From assembly GCA_024653775.1 (NCBI GenBank), contig JANLHZ010000286.1, positions 1 through 54,195 on the forward strand: DNA of 54,195 nt. Direction: 5' to 3'. Position numbers and translations under genes: made by a program. The notes under the pieces are model-generated. The model saw only the letters and a program-made list of their open reading frames with translations, made no database searches and was not told where the DNA came from. Shown piece by piece: positions 1 to 8,273 of this stretch; the stretch's first letter is position 1, and each line of letters starts with the position of its first letter. Source of the stretch: Planctomycetota bacterium. GTDB taxonomy: Bacteria > Planctomycetota > UBA8742 > JACQVU01 > JANLHZ01.

Positions 1-2
1 TT

Positions 3-794
3 CTGTACTCCTGCGCGTCGTTTCCAGCACTTCATCTCGAAACGCCGGAGGTTCTGTTCAGCACCCTCGAATACACGGCGGGCAGGGTCGCGGGCGAAAC
101 ATACTCGGGCGCGAAGTACAAGGCGCTGAACGAGTACTCTCCGAAGTCGATCGTCTGGCACTGCCTTCCGTACCGCGAGCAGGAACGCAGCTTTTTCATG
201 TTCGAAACCTTCGTCTGGGGCAAGATCGAGAGCGCGATCGTGCTGTTCCATCAGTCGAGACTGAAGGACGTACGCTTCGACACTCCCGACCGCGCGCTAC
301 TTCTCGTCGAATGGCGCGAGAACGGTAAAGCCACGGGCGAAGACGTCGTACTAGCGATCCGCGAACCTGCACGGGATACCGACCGCGCCTACGATCCGAA
401 TAACGACGAAGTTCCCGACATCACCCACCAGTGGCATATTTCGGTTCCGGACCAGCCGTATCTGCGCAGGGACAGCCCGCTTTCGAAAACCATCGTCGAG
501 ATAACGAACGGCGAATGGCAGCCGTCGGGACGGGAGGCGCGTTTCGACACAGGTTGGTTCGACCGTCAGATCGAGGAGGAGGAACGACGCGCGCTAGAGA
601 AGCTCCGCGAGGCCCACGAGGCGGAAGAGCGCGCACGAAGGAGCGGAATCGAATCCGAGCCGAGGGCGGAGGAGGAACCGTCTCAGGAACACGCGCCCAC
701 GGAGGAAGCTGGCGGAGACGAACCTCCGGATTCGGCTGACCCGGGCGGAGAAAACCAGGAACCGCCAGCCTCGGACAGCGCCGGTCCGGCGTGA
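3..794 (+). CDS. Hypothetical protein, 5'-truncated by the window edge
   Basis: The frame is open from the first bases of the window and stops at 794, so the true start lies upstream and only the last 263 or so residues are visible. The visible N-terminal part is mixed alpha/beta-like sequence containing KSIVWHCLPYREQERSFF and LLVEWRENG. From about position 560 the protein turns into a charged Glu/Arg-rich helix, followed by a Pro/Glu/Ser-rich, probably disordered tail. I recognise no domain, catalytic motif or membrane segment. An ATG at 198 would give a 198-residue protein, but coding continues above it, so a start there is unlikely. A short dispersed repeat begins 9 bp after the stop. The gene is real by codon pattern; its function is unknown. 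Confidence 0.6.
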   Translation: MYSCASFPALHLETPEVLFSTLEYTAGRVAGETYSGAKYKALNEYSPKSIVWHCLPYREQERSFFMFETFVWGKIESAIVLFHQSRLKDVRFDTPDRALLLVEWRENGKATGEDVVLAIREPARDTDRAYDPNNDEVPDITHQWHISVPDQPYLRRDSPLSKTIVEITNGEWQPSGREARFDTGWFDRQIEEEERRALEKLREAHEAEERARRSGIESEPRAEEEPSQEHAPTEEAGGDEPPDSADPGGENQEPPASDSAGPA

Positions 795-802
795 ATCCGG
801 AG

Positions 803-856
803 GTTCGTAGTCGCGCTGTAAGGCGTTTATATGCCCTTACGGGCACACTACAAGCG
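803..856 (+). repeat. Partial copy of the GTTCGTAGTG dispersed palindromic repeat
   Basis: The sequence opens with GTTCGTAGTC, carries the small inner palindrome around TGTAAGGCGT and a second hairpin GCCCTTACGGGC, and ends with CACTACAAGC. It is a shorter, diverged relative of the 76-bp core seen at 3113-3188, 41156-41231 and 54110-54185. It fills the gap between two converging genes and could fold on transcription. Confidence 0.7.
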
Positions 857-901
857 TTCGTCAGCACAAAGGGCGCACGAAGTACGCCACCGCTTCCACT
901 A

Positions 902-1696
902 TCATCGAGCGCCGGTCCACGGCGGGATACCGACGCCGAAGCGGACAAGCTCCCTGCGAAGCACGCCCCTTGTCACAACGCGGACGATCCCTTCGCACGG
1001 GACTTCGGGCGAATACCAGATGACGGTTTCGCCGGTCGTGCGCTTCAGACATCTTAACTCGCGATCGCCCATTCCCGGCAGTTTGATGACGTCGATCTCG
1101 AGCGCGTCTTCGAATTCCGCGCGCGCAAGACTCTCGTATGCGTCCGCAGTGATGCTCCTCGAACTCGGTACCGGCGGCGAAATGTACCCCGGCCTCGAAC
1201 CCGACCCCGCAACCTTGTTGATCACCGCGAAGAAAACGCGCTCGCCGCGGGTATCGTTCACCTGGATCAACTTCAGGACGTCGCCTTCGGTCAGATACTC
1301 GCACCATTCCTGATTGACTGCGTCTTCCCACGGATGAACCATCTCGTTCGCGTGGGGATTCTCCTGCCCTGGCGGCGTCCGGACGTCCGCGTCATCAGGG
1401 CCTATCGCCGGCGAAGGCATACCATCGAACGGCCCCGGATTTTCATCGTTCGAATCTTCGTTCGACTCGCCGGGAGTGCTTGTAGCGCTCTCCGCGGGGG
1501 CGAGTTCTTCCACATTGTCCTGAACCGTGAACTCGATCTGCGGATCGTCGGAACGGTTCTCGTTCTCGCCCGGATTATTCGGGTACGTCACACCCTGCGG
1601 GAGTTCTTCGTCCGATAGTCGGCTCGATCCGCTGTCGCAGGAGGCGAGCGCGAGAATCAGCGCCGAACTAAGGATAACCGTGATTGTTTTCTGCAT
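902..1696 (-). CDS. Hypothetical lipoprotein
   Basis: A 264-residue protein. The N-terminus MQKTITVILSSALILALASC is a lipoprotein signal peptide, with the acylated cysteine at residue 20 (lipobox ALASC). A Ser/Glu/Pro/Asn-rich spacer of about 100 residues follows, as is common for proteins tethered away from the membrane. The C-terminal half is globular, with several cysteines (NQEWCEY, LRCLKR, VPCEG). The start is supported by GAGGAG just upstream. It lies 50 bp downstream of the HEAT-repeat gene on the same strand and is probably cotranscribed with it. No family was recognised. Membrane attachment is well supported; the role is unknown. Confidence 0.7.
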   Translation of the reverse strand: MQKTITVILSSALILALASCDSGSSRLSDEELPQGVTYPNNPGENENRSDDPQIEFTVQDNVEELAPAESATSTPGESNEDSNDENPGPFDGMPSPAIGPDDADVRTPPGQENPHANEMVHPWEDAVNQEWCEYLTEGDVLKLIQVNDTRGERVFFAVINKVAGSGSRPGYISPPVPSSRSITADAYESLARAEFEDALEIDVIKLPGMGDRELRCLKRTTGETVIWYSPEVPCEGIVRVVTRGVLRRELVRFGVGIPPWTGAR

Positions 1697-1746
1697 CGTT
1701 ACTCCTCGGTTGATTTTAGCCGTCCGGGACGGGAGAAGTTCGCGGG

Positions 1747-3051
1747 TCAGGGATTTTCTTCGGATTCCTTCGCTTCCGCAAGCCTCATTCGATAGTACTC
1801 CATCCAGTCGTCGTCATTATGAAAAATCTGGCCGGTGATTTCCCTGAGCATCGACCGCGCCCTCGCTTTCCGCTGCTCATTTCCGCCCTGAAGCTCCATC
1901 ACGAAGTATAGCGTCGCCTCGAGTCTGTACTCGGGCGCGATCAGCTCCCCGAGAAGGTAGTATCGCTCGTGGTCGAAACTTTGCGATAGAACCTCGCGCG
2001 CGCCTGCCTCGCGATATCCGAGAATGATGTCTTTCATAATCGCGCGTCCGATGCGCTCTTCGACTGTGCTTACTCTCGCGGTCTGGTTTTCGAGGTTTGT
2101 ACCGCGAATGCGGGGCATTTCGCCGAAGAGACTTCCTTCCGCGGCGCGCGTCTCGTACTTCCGGATTTCGAATATTTCCGCCTCCAGCACAGGATTCCTC
2201 GCGAAGAGTTTTTCGTTCTTTCCGAAGCTGGCTTCGATTTCCGGATCGCCGTAGCCGTGGACGAGCCTTGTCAGCGCGATCGTCTCCCGGCGGCTCGCGA
2301 GGATGACGAGCGCCTGCACGGAAGCGGTTTCGTCTTTGGAATCGAGCACGATCTGTAGAAATCGTAGCGACGCCCGGCTCTTCATCGAACGGAGAAGTTC
2401 GATCTTGTTATCCGCCTTTTCGAAATTCTCGGCCAAAACCCTGACGCTCTCGTCATCCTCGAACCCGCAGAGATAGAACATCGCGGCGCCGCGGACTTCG
2501 CGCTCTCGATCGGAGATCAGCGTCAGGGTCTCCGAAATCGGCGCGTCTTCGAGCAGCAACGCCTCCGCGCGGAGTGCCTCCTCGCGGACGACGAAGTCAG
2601 GATGGCTAAGCGCGATCTTCCGGACCTCCGCGGGTTCCGCGATTTCGTACGCGAGCCGCACCGCTTGGCGGCGGAGATCGCGGAACGTCCAGCCGAGGAG
2701 TTCGTGCTTCATTTGCGTCCACCCCGAAGGATGCCGCGGATGGCTGAACGCTTCTTCGAGCAACGCAAGCGCGTCCGAGCCAAGGCTCCGGAGTTTGTCC
2801 CGCGCAGCGTCCGCGACGAGCGGATCTTCGTCGCCAAGATCGTGGATGAGAACGTATCTAGACGCCTCGAAGTACATCATAGACGCGAAGACGAGCGCCG
2901 CGAGGACAAGAAATCCGAGCAGCAGCGCAAGCGGCTTCGTCCACCACCTGGGCGGCTTCCCGACGACGACCACCTCGGCCTTCGCGACGGCTTTCCGGAG
3001 GGCTTTCTCGCCATCGCCTTTTCCTGAATTCTGAGAGTTCGGTAGAAACAT
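1747..3051 (-). CDS. Membrane-anchored HEAT-repeat protein
   Basis: A 434-residue protein. After a basic cytoplasmic N-terminus, one membrane segment (about residues 41-60, LALLLGFLVLAALVFASMMY) anchors it. The rest is a run of paired amphipathic helices in which phrases such as DPLVADAARDKLRSLG and HPDFVVREEALRAEALL repeat, the pattern of HEAT/PBS-type repeats. Such repeats normally serve as protein-binding scaffolds; no catalytic motif is visible. The C-terminus is acidic. It is the likely first gene of a two-gene unit with the lipoprotein at 902-1696. The repeat assignment comes from the helix pattern alone. Confidence 0.65.
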   Translation of the reverse strand: MFLPNSQNSGKGDGEKALRKAVAKAEVVVVGKPPRWWTKPLALLLGFLVLAALVFASMMYFEASRYVLIHDLGDEDPLVADAARDKLRSLGSDALALLEEAFSHPRHPSGWTQMKHELLGWTFRDLRRQAVRLAYEIAEPAEVRKIALSHPDFVVREEALRAEALLLEDAPISETLTLISDREREVRGAAMFYLCGFEDDESVRVLAENFEKADNKIELLRSMKSRASLRFLQIVLDSKDETASVQALVILASRRETIALTRLVHGYGDPEIEASFGKNEKLFARNPVLEAEIFEIRKYETRAAEGSLFGEMPRIRGTNLENQTARVSTVEERIGRAIMKDIILGYREAGAREVLSQSFDHERYYLLGELIAPEYRLEATLYFVMELQGGNEQRKARARSMLREITGQIFHNDDDWMEYYRMRLAEAKESEENP

Positions 3052-3080
3052 ATTTCGATTCCGCGGGCGCAGCCGACGAC

Positions 3081-3238
3081 GATTTTAGGTAAATGTTCAC
3101 GGGGTGAAATGCGTTCGTAGTGACGCCGTAAGGCGTTTATAGGATGCCGCGAACTGAAAACATATGCTCTCACGAGCACACTACGAACAAAAACAGCCAC
3201 TATGCGCCAAAACAACCCGTGAACAGTTACGATTTTAG
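3081..3238. mobile_element. 142-bp MITE-like element with 8-bp target duplication (copy A)
   Basis: The element spans 3089-3230. Its left end reads GTAAATGTTCACGGGGT. The right end, read on the other strand, is GTAACTGTTCACGGGT. It is bracketed by GATTTTAG at 3081-3088 and 3231-3238, an 8-bp direct repeat typical of transposition. Inside, at 3113-3188, lies the 76-bp GTTCGTAGTG...CACTACGAAC palindromic core. IS66-family elements are known for ends starting GTAA and for 8-bp duplications, so IS66-type mobilisation in trans is an inference. It carries no coding capacity and sits in the 5' region shared by the HEAT gene and the NtrC-type gene. Confidence 0.85.
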
Positions 3239-3374
3239 TCCTCGCGCGCCATGGAGCGATCAGAATTTTCATATTTCGGGCACGACACCTAAATTGAAAG
3301 ATTATTTTCTTCCGCCTCCTTGGTGTATGATCCTGATACTCTGAGAACGCCCACGGTCTCAGGATGGATACACA

Positions 3375-4715
3375 ATGAAAGTTCTTCTCGCAGACGATGA
3401 AAAAATCATAAGAGTCACCCTCGCCGACGAGCTGAAGGAAGCCGGGCACGACGTTGTCACAGTCAGCAACGGAGTCGAAGCCCTCGAAGCGTACGAAAAC
3501 CAGGATTTCGACTGTCTGATCACCGACGTGCGAATGCCAGGGATCGAGGGAATCGACCTGATGAAGCGTATCAAGGAGAAGAACCTCGCGTTTCCGGTGA
3601 TAGTCATCACCGCCGCGGCTAGCATCGAAAGCGCGGTCGAGGCGATGCGCGCGGGCGCTGAGAACTACATAAAAAAGCCGTTCGACAACCGCGAGGTCAT
3701 CGTCCATCTCGAAAAACTGCGTTCGATGATCGAGGTCCGGAACGAACTCGCCGAGCTGAAGGGAATGTCGGTCACCGACTTCGACGGAATGATCGGCCAG
3801 TCGAAAAAGATGCGCGAGATTTTCGATCAGATCAAAAGCATCGCATCGAGCGACTTCGGCGTGCTGATCCAGGGCGAAAACGGCACTGGCAAGGAACTCA
3901 TCGCCGCCGCGCTGCATAGTCGCAGCGATCGCGCGACGAAACCGTTCGTCGCCGTCAACTGCGCCGCGTTCAACGAGAACATAATCGAAAGCGAACTCTT
4001 CGGCCACAAGCAGGGCGCGTTCACCGGAGCTATCCGCGATCATAAAGGCAAGTTCCAGACCGCGTCGACCGGGACGCTCTTTCTGGACGAGATAGGCGAG
4101 ATGCCGATGTCCTTGCAGGTGAAGCTGCTGCGCGTGCTCGAGACGAACACCGTGACTCCCGTCGGAAGCGACGACACCCGCGAGATCGACGTCAGGCTTG
4201 TCGCCGCTACGAATCGCGATCTTGAAGAGATGGTGAAGGAGGACGAATTCCGCGAGGACCTCTTTTTCCGGCTGAACGTGATTTCGCTCTACATTCCTCC
4301 GCTTCGGGATCGTGCGGAAGACATTCCGCTGCTGGCGAACCACTTCATCAAGAAGTACGCTCCGGACGGAAGGTTCGAGCTGACCGATGATCTCGTGATC
4401 GCGCTGATGAGCTACTCCTGGCCCGGAAACGTCCGCGAACTGGAAAACTCGATCAAACGGGCGGTCGCTCTTTCAGGCGGCTCGGACAAACTGAAGAAGG
4501 AGCACCTCATAAAGCCCGCGTCGACGAGGCGCGAGCGTCCCGCGACGAGTTCCGTCGATCTTCGCCCGCTGAAGGAAGTCTTGCAGGAGGCGGAAATCAA
4601 ACACATCCGTCAGGTGCTGAAGTACACATCCAGCCAGAAGGCGAAAGCCGCGGACGTGCTCGGCATCTCACGCAAGAGTCTCTGGGAGAAGATGCGCGAA
4701 CTACAGATGGAATAA
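3375..4715 (+). CDS. Sigma-54-dependent response regulator, NtrC family
   Basis: A 446-residue activator with the full three-part layout. The receiver domain (about 1-120) has the acidic pair D7-D8, phosphoacceptor D51 (in LITDVRMPG) and the KPF lysine near residue 100. The AAA+ domain (about 135-365) has Walker A GENGTGKE, the sigma-54-contacting loop GAFTGA, Walker B TLFLDEIGEMP and an arginine finger region. A Fis-type HTH lies at the C-terminus (QKAKAADVLGISRKSLWEKM). Proteins of this type bind upstream sites and remodel sigma-54 RNA polymerase on phosphorylation. No histidine kinase is adjacent, so its partner is elsewhere. I saw no clear sigma-54 promoter nearby. The targets are unknown; flagellar control would be possible but is unproven. 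Confidence 0.93.
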   Translation: MKVLLADDEKIIRVTLADELKEAGHDVVTVSNGVEALEAYENQDFDCLITDVRMPGIEGIDLMKRIKEKNLAFPVIVITAAASIESAVEAMRAGAENYIKKPFDNREVIVHLEKLRSMIEVRNELAELKGMSVTDFDGMIGQSKKMREIFDQIKSIASSDFGVLIQGENGTGKELIAAALHSRSDRATKPFVAVNCAAFNENIIESELFGHKQGAFTGAIRDHKGKFQTASTGTLFLDEIGEMPMSLQVKLLRVLETNTVTPVGSDDTREIDVRLVAATNRDLEEMVKEDEFREDLFFRLNVISLYIPPLRDRAEDIPLLANHFIKKYAPDGRFELTDDLVIALMSYSWPGNVRELENSIKRAVALSGGSDKLKKEHLIKPASTRRERPATSSVDLRPLKEVLQEAEIKHIRQVLKYTSSQKAKAADVLGISRKSLWEKMRELQME

Positions 4716-5005
4716 GAAACTATCGTGGGCACCTGGGACCGCGGTCGTCTATGTCCACAAAAGCCGCTTATTACTTTGAGGCTCCTAACCCGGACGAGCA
4801 GGAACCAAAATTCTTCGGCGCAGAGCCGCGGAGTGTGCAGAGAATTTTCGAACCTCTTCGATTCTCCCTTCCGAATTCTTTGCGACTTGGCGATTTCGCG
4901 CGAAAAACTATTCCTAAATCCGCGTGCGCACCCCCGAAAAAACGTAATTAACTTTATGTAATCGGCGTTCCGGCTGTACATTCCTTGCGTCCAAGGAAAT
5001 TTGAA

Positions 5006-8000
5006 ATGAGAGAGCGAAAACTCGAAAGCAGGATTGTACTGGCGGCGATCAAGAGACCCGTCACCATAACGATGCTGATCATCGCGGTGATCGTGACGGG
5101 ATTTCTAGCGTTTACCAGGATGCCCGTGCAACTTCTTCCGGGAGGACTTCAGTTTCCGGTTCTGTTCATACAGGTGCCGTATTTCGATCCGACTGCGAAC
5201 CCGAAGGAGGTCGAGGACGAGATCACGTCGAAGGTGGAAGACGCACTCGGAACCATCTCTGGAATCTCCGACATCTACAGCACGTCTAATTCCGGCGGCG
5301 CGATGGTGCTGATATTCTTCGACGGCAAGGTCAACATGGACTCGGCGTACGCGGAGGTATACGACAGGATGGAACGACTCCGGCCCGATTTTCCGGACGG
5401 AGTGGACCGGTTCGCGGTGCACAAGTTCGATCCGAACGATCAGCCCGTGTACGACATCGGAATAACGTTCGACGAGGACGTGCAATCGCCGTTCTATCTG
5501 ATCGAGAACAATATCGCGAAAAGGCTCGAGCAGGTGGACCACGTCGCAAAGATCGATCTCTCCGGAATGTTCCAGAAGCAGGTGCGCATACAGTTCGACC
5601 GCGCGAAACTCGAATCGCACCGCATAAACCTTGCGACCGCGTTCCAGGTGCTTTCGCGTGACAACCTCGCGATGAGCGTCGGCAAGGTCACGGAGGCGGG
5701 AAGCGAATACTACGTCCGCGTCGACGGGCGCATCGATTCCCTTCCGGAGCTTAACGACATAGACCTCGGCGGCGGAATCCGGATCAAGGACGTCGCCGGC
5801 TATTACGCTTCAGAAGACGACGGAAATGAAATCTGGATTCCCGGGGCGCGGGTGGTCTACGCCGTCGGAGACTGGCAGGACAGGATGAACGGGCAGATGC
5901 TCGTGCAGATGGAAATCTACAAGGAGACGAACACGAACTCGGTTCTGATTTCCGAGGAGATCGAGAAGGTGCTTTCGGAACTCGAGGCTGACCCGCAACT
6001 GAAGGGCATCCACTTCTATCCGTTCCACAGCGACGGAGAGCTGATAACGGGTTCGCTGGATTCTCTGTTTTCGACCTGCATAATAGGCGCGATCTTCGCC
6101 GTGATCATCCTTTATCTCTTCATGCGAAAAGCGATGCTCACGCTGATCGTAACGCTGTCGATCCCCGCTAGCCTCACGATGGCGCTCGTCATAATGTACT
6201 TCCTCGGAATGTCGATAAACCTGCTGTCTCTGATGGGGTTCACGCTCGCGGTCGGAATGCTGATCGACAACTCCATCGTGGTCGTCGAGAGCATATTCAC
6301 GAAGATCGAACGCGGCGGAGCGAAGCTTCGGGACGCGATAGTCACGGGCGCCGGGGAAGTCGCGCTTGCGATTTTCATGGGCACGTCGACGACGATGGTC
6401 GTGTTCCTCCCGATGTATTTCTTCCAGGAGGAGGGCGTGCTTTCGAAGCTGATGGCGGACTATCTGAAGGAAATCGGAATCCCGATATGCCTTGCGCTGC
6501 TCGCGAGTCTTTTCATCGCGCTGATCCTGATTCCGCTAGCGTCGCTGATTCTGCTCCGGAGAAAGCGAAGCGAGACGACGACTGGGACCAATGAGGTTCC
6601 GGACGACGCGGACGAACTCTCGAAGCATCGCTACATCTCGTTCGCGCGGGACGTTTACATAAGGCTGCTCAAATGGTCTATCAAACACAGAATAGGCGTG
6701 GCTCTTATTCTTTTCGTATTCGCAGGTGTCGCGGTGGTCGCGTCGGAGTCCATCGGAATGACCGACCGCGAGCGGAGCGAGCAGCGAAGGTTCCGAATCT
6801 ACGCGGACTGTCCGGATACGTGGACCTGGGCGGAGACGGAGGATTTCGCGAACGGGATCGAGAAACTGTTTCTCGAAAAGGAGACGAAAGAGAAGCTCGA
6901 AATCAAATACGTGCGCTCGACTTTCCAGCCCGGCGAAGTCAACCTCACGTTCTATCTGACGGACGAAAACGAAGCCAACCGCGACCAGGACGAGATTCTG
7001 GACGAAGCAATCCTGATGTGCCCGGAGACGGCGGGAGTCACTTTCGAAACGGGCGGTTGGCATCGAGGCGGGCGCATCGGCGGCGGCGGAGGGAACGAGG
7101 AAGACGAATCGGTAACGCTCCAGATAAGCGGTCGGGATAGTGACCTAGTGACCGAGATTTCCGACGAGTTCGTGCGTCGGGTGAAGCTGCTGCCGTTCGT
7201 TTCCGCCGTGGACTCGGAGGAGGAGGCGGGGTATCAGGAGGTGCAGCTAGGCGTGAACCGAAATCAGGCGAAAGTCTCCGGAGTGAATCCGGACGTAGTC
7301 GCGCAGATCCTCGGCTTCGGTCTTTCCGGATCGAGGCTGAAGGACTTCCACTATATGGGCGAGGACCTCCCGATGATAATGGAATACAGCGCGGACTATC
7401 AGGACGGTTTCGGACAGCTCTTCAGCATGCAGATTCCGACGGAAACCGGAGTGACCAGCCTCGGGAACTTCGCGGAATACGAGGTGGTAGACACTCACCG
7501 CGCCATCTTTCACAGAAACAGGAAGGTCAGCATGGGCGTGACGGTTTACGTGACGGAAAAGGACCTTCTCAAGGTGAAGGACGGACTAGACAAGGTCATC
7601 AGCATGTTCAAGCTCCCTAGCGGCTACGAAATCTCGCTCGGCGACAGGTTCGAGTTCATCGGCGACAGTCCGATGTCGAGCACCGCGGCGTTCATGGCGA
7701 TTCTGCTCGTATTCATCCTGATGGGCGTGCTGTTCGAGAGCTTCACGCTTCCGCTTGCGATAATGTTCAGCATCCCGACGTCGTTCCTCGGGGCGTACAT
7801 TGTAATGTGGGTGATCGGAATAAACATCGACGTGATGTTCTTCCTCGGCATCGTGATTCTGGTCGGCATCGTCGTCAATAACGCCATCGTTCTGATGGAC
7901 AAGATCACGAGGCTGCGCAAGGAAGGTTATTCCCGCGAACACGCGATAATCGAAAGCGGCGCGGTGCGGTTCCGCCCGATCATTATGACCGCGGCGACGA

Positions 8001-8218
8001 CGATCTTCGGACTGCTGCCGATGGCGGTCGGCGGTACTAACAGCGGCCCGATTCAGTATAACGGCCTAGGCGCCTGCGTGATGGGAGGGATGATCAGCGC
8101 GACTCTTCTTACTCTCATCCTCGTCCCGGTGATGTACACAGTGATCGACGACGCCCGTACGAGCATTATGGGAACGATATCGAAGATATTCAGGAGGAAT
8201 AGCGGACCTAATTATTAA
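5006..8218 (+). CDS. RND-family (AcrB/HAE1-like) transporter permease
   Basis: About 1070 residues, the usual length for this family. TM1 follows the basic N-terminus (RPVTITMLIIAVIVTGFLAF), then comes a large periplasmic loop, TM2-TM6, a cytoplasmic linker rich in charged residues, TM7, a second large loop and TM8-TM12. TM4 has LAVGMLIDNSIVVVE, where the usual Asp-Asp proton-relay pair is Asp-Asn, a variant known in this superfamily. TM10-TM11 carries the matching VGIVVNNAIVLMDK. RND pumps export lipids, drugs or metals by proton exchange together with a membrane-fusion protein and outer-membrane channel. Neither partner gene is adjacent, so it must use ones elsewhere or act alone. I prefer the ATG at 5006 (AAGGAA 7 bp upstream) over an in-frame TTG at 4985. 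Confidence 0.93.
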   Translation: MRERKLESRIVLAAIKRPVTITMLIIAVIVTGFLAFTRMPVQLLPGGLQFPVLFIQVPYFDPTANPKEVEDEITSKVEDALGTISGISDIYSTSNSGGAMVLIFFDGKVNMDSAYAEVYDRMERLRPDFPDGVDRFAVHKFDPNDQPVYDIGITFDEDVQSPFYLIENNIAKRLEQVDHVAKIDLSGMFQKQVRIQFDRAKLESHRINLATAFQVLSRDNLAMSVGKVTEAGSEYYVRVDGRIDSLPELNDIDLGGGIRIKDVAGYYASEDDGNEIWIPGARVVYAVGDWQDRMNGQMLVQMEIYKETNTNSVLISEEIEKVLSELEADPQLKGIHFYPFHSDGELITGSLDSLFSTCIIGAIFAVIILYLFMRKAMLTLIVTLSIPASLTMALVIMYFLGMSINLLSLMGFTLAVGMLIDNSIVVVESIFTKIERGGAKLRDAIVTGAGEVALAIFMGTSTTMVVFLPMYFFQEEGVLSKLMADYLKEIGIPICLALLASLFIALILIPLASLILLRRKRSETTTGTNEVPDDADELSKHRYISFARDVYIRLLKWSIKHRIGVALILFVFAGVAVVASESIGMTDRERSEQRRFRIYADCPDTWTWAETEDFANGIEKLFLEKETKEKLEIKYVRSTFQPGEVNLTFYLTDENEANRDQDEILDEAILMCPETAGVTFETGGWHRGGRIGGGGGNEEDESVTLQISGRDSDLVTEISDEFVRRVKLLPFVSAVDSEEEAGYQEVQLGVNRNQAKVSGVNPDVVAQILGFGLSGSRLKDFHYMGEDLPMIMEYSADYQDGFGQLFSMQIPTETGVTSLGNFAEYEVVDTHRAIFHRNRKVSMGVTVYVTEKDLLKVKDGLDKVISMFKLPSGYEISLGDRFEFIGDSPMSSTAAFMAILLVFILMGVLFESFTLPLAIMFSIPTSFLGAYIVMWVIGINIDVMFFLGIVILVGIVVNNAIVLMDKITRLRKEGYSREHAIIESGAVRFRPIIMTAATTIFGLLPMAVGGTNSGPIQYNGLGACVMGGMISATLLTLILVPVMYTVIDDARTSIMGTISKIFRRNSGPNY

Positions 8219-8270
8219 TTAACAATTAATAATTCTCAATTTCTAATTCCCAATTATTAACTCTTAATTC
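8213..8270. repeat. AT-rich TTAATTAACAATTAATAATT repeat tract
   Basis: The 55-bp gap between the RND gene and the next gene is almost entirely built of AATTATTAATT-like units, in sharp contrast to the GC-rich flanks. Similar tracts occur at 15799-15905 and 23375-23408. No ribosome-binding site is visible before the ATG at 8274, so the insertion of this tract may have separated that gene from its original leader. Confidence 0.6.
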
Positions 8271-8273
8271 CGG

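Noticed and set aside
2877-4343. Long open frame (488 codons) on the minus strand opposite the NtrC-type regulator
   Set aside because: It mirrors a well-supported gene, its translation is Arg/His/Asp-rich and matches no family, and GC-rich codon use readily leaves antisense frames open.
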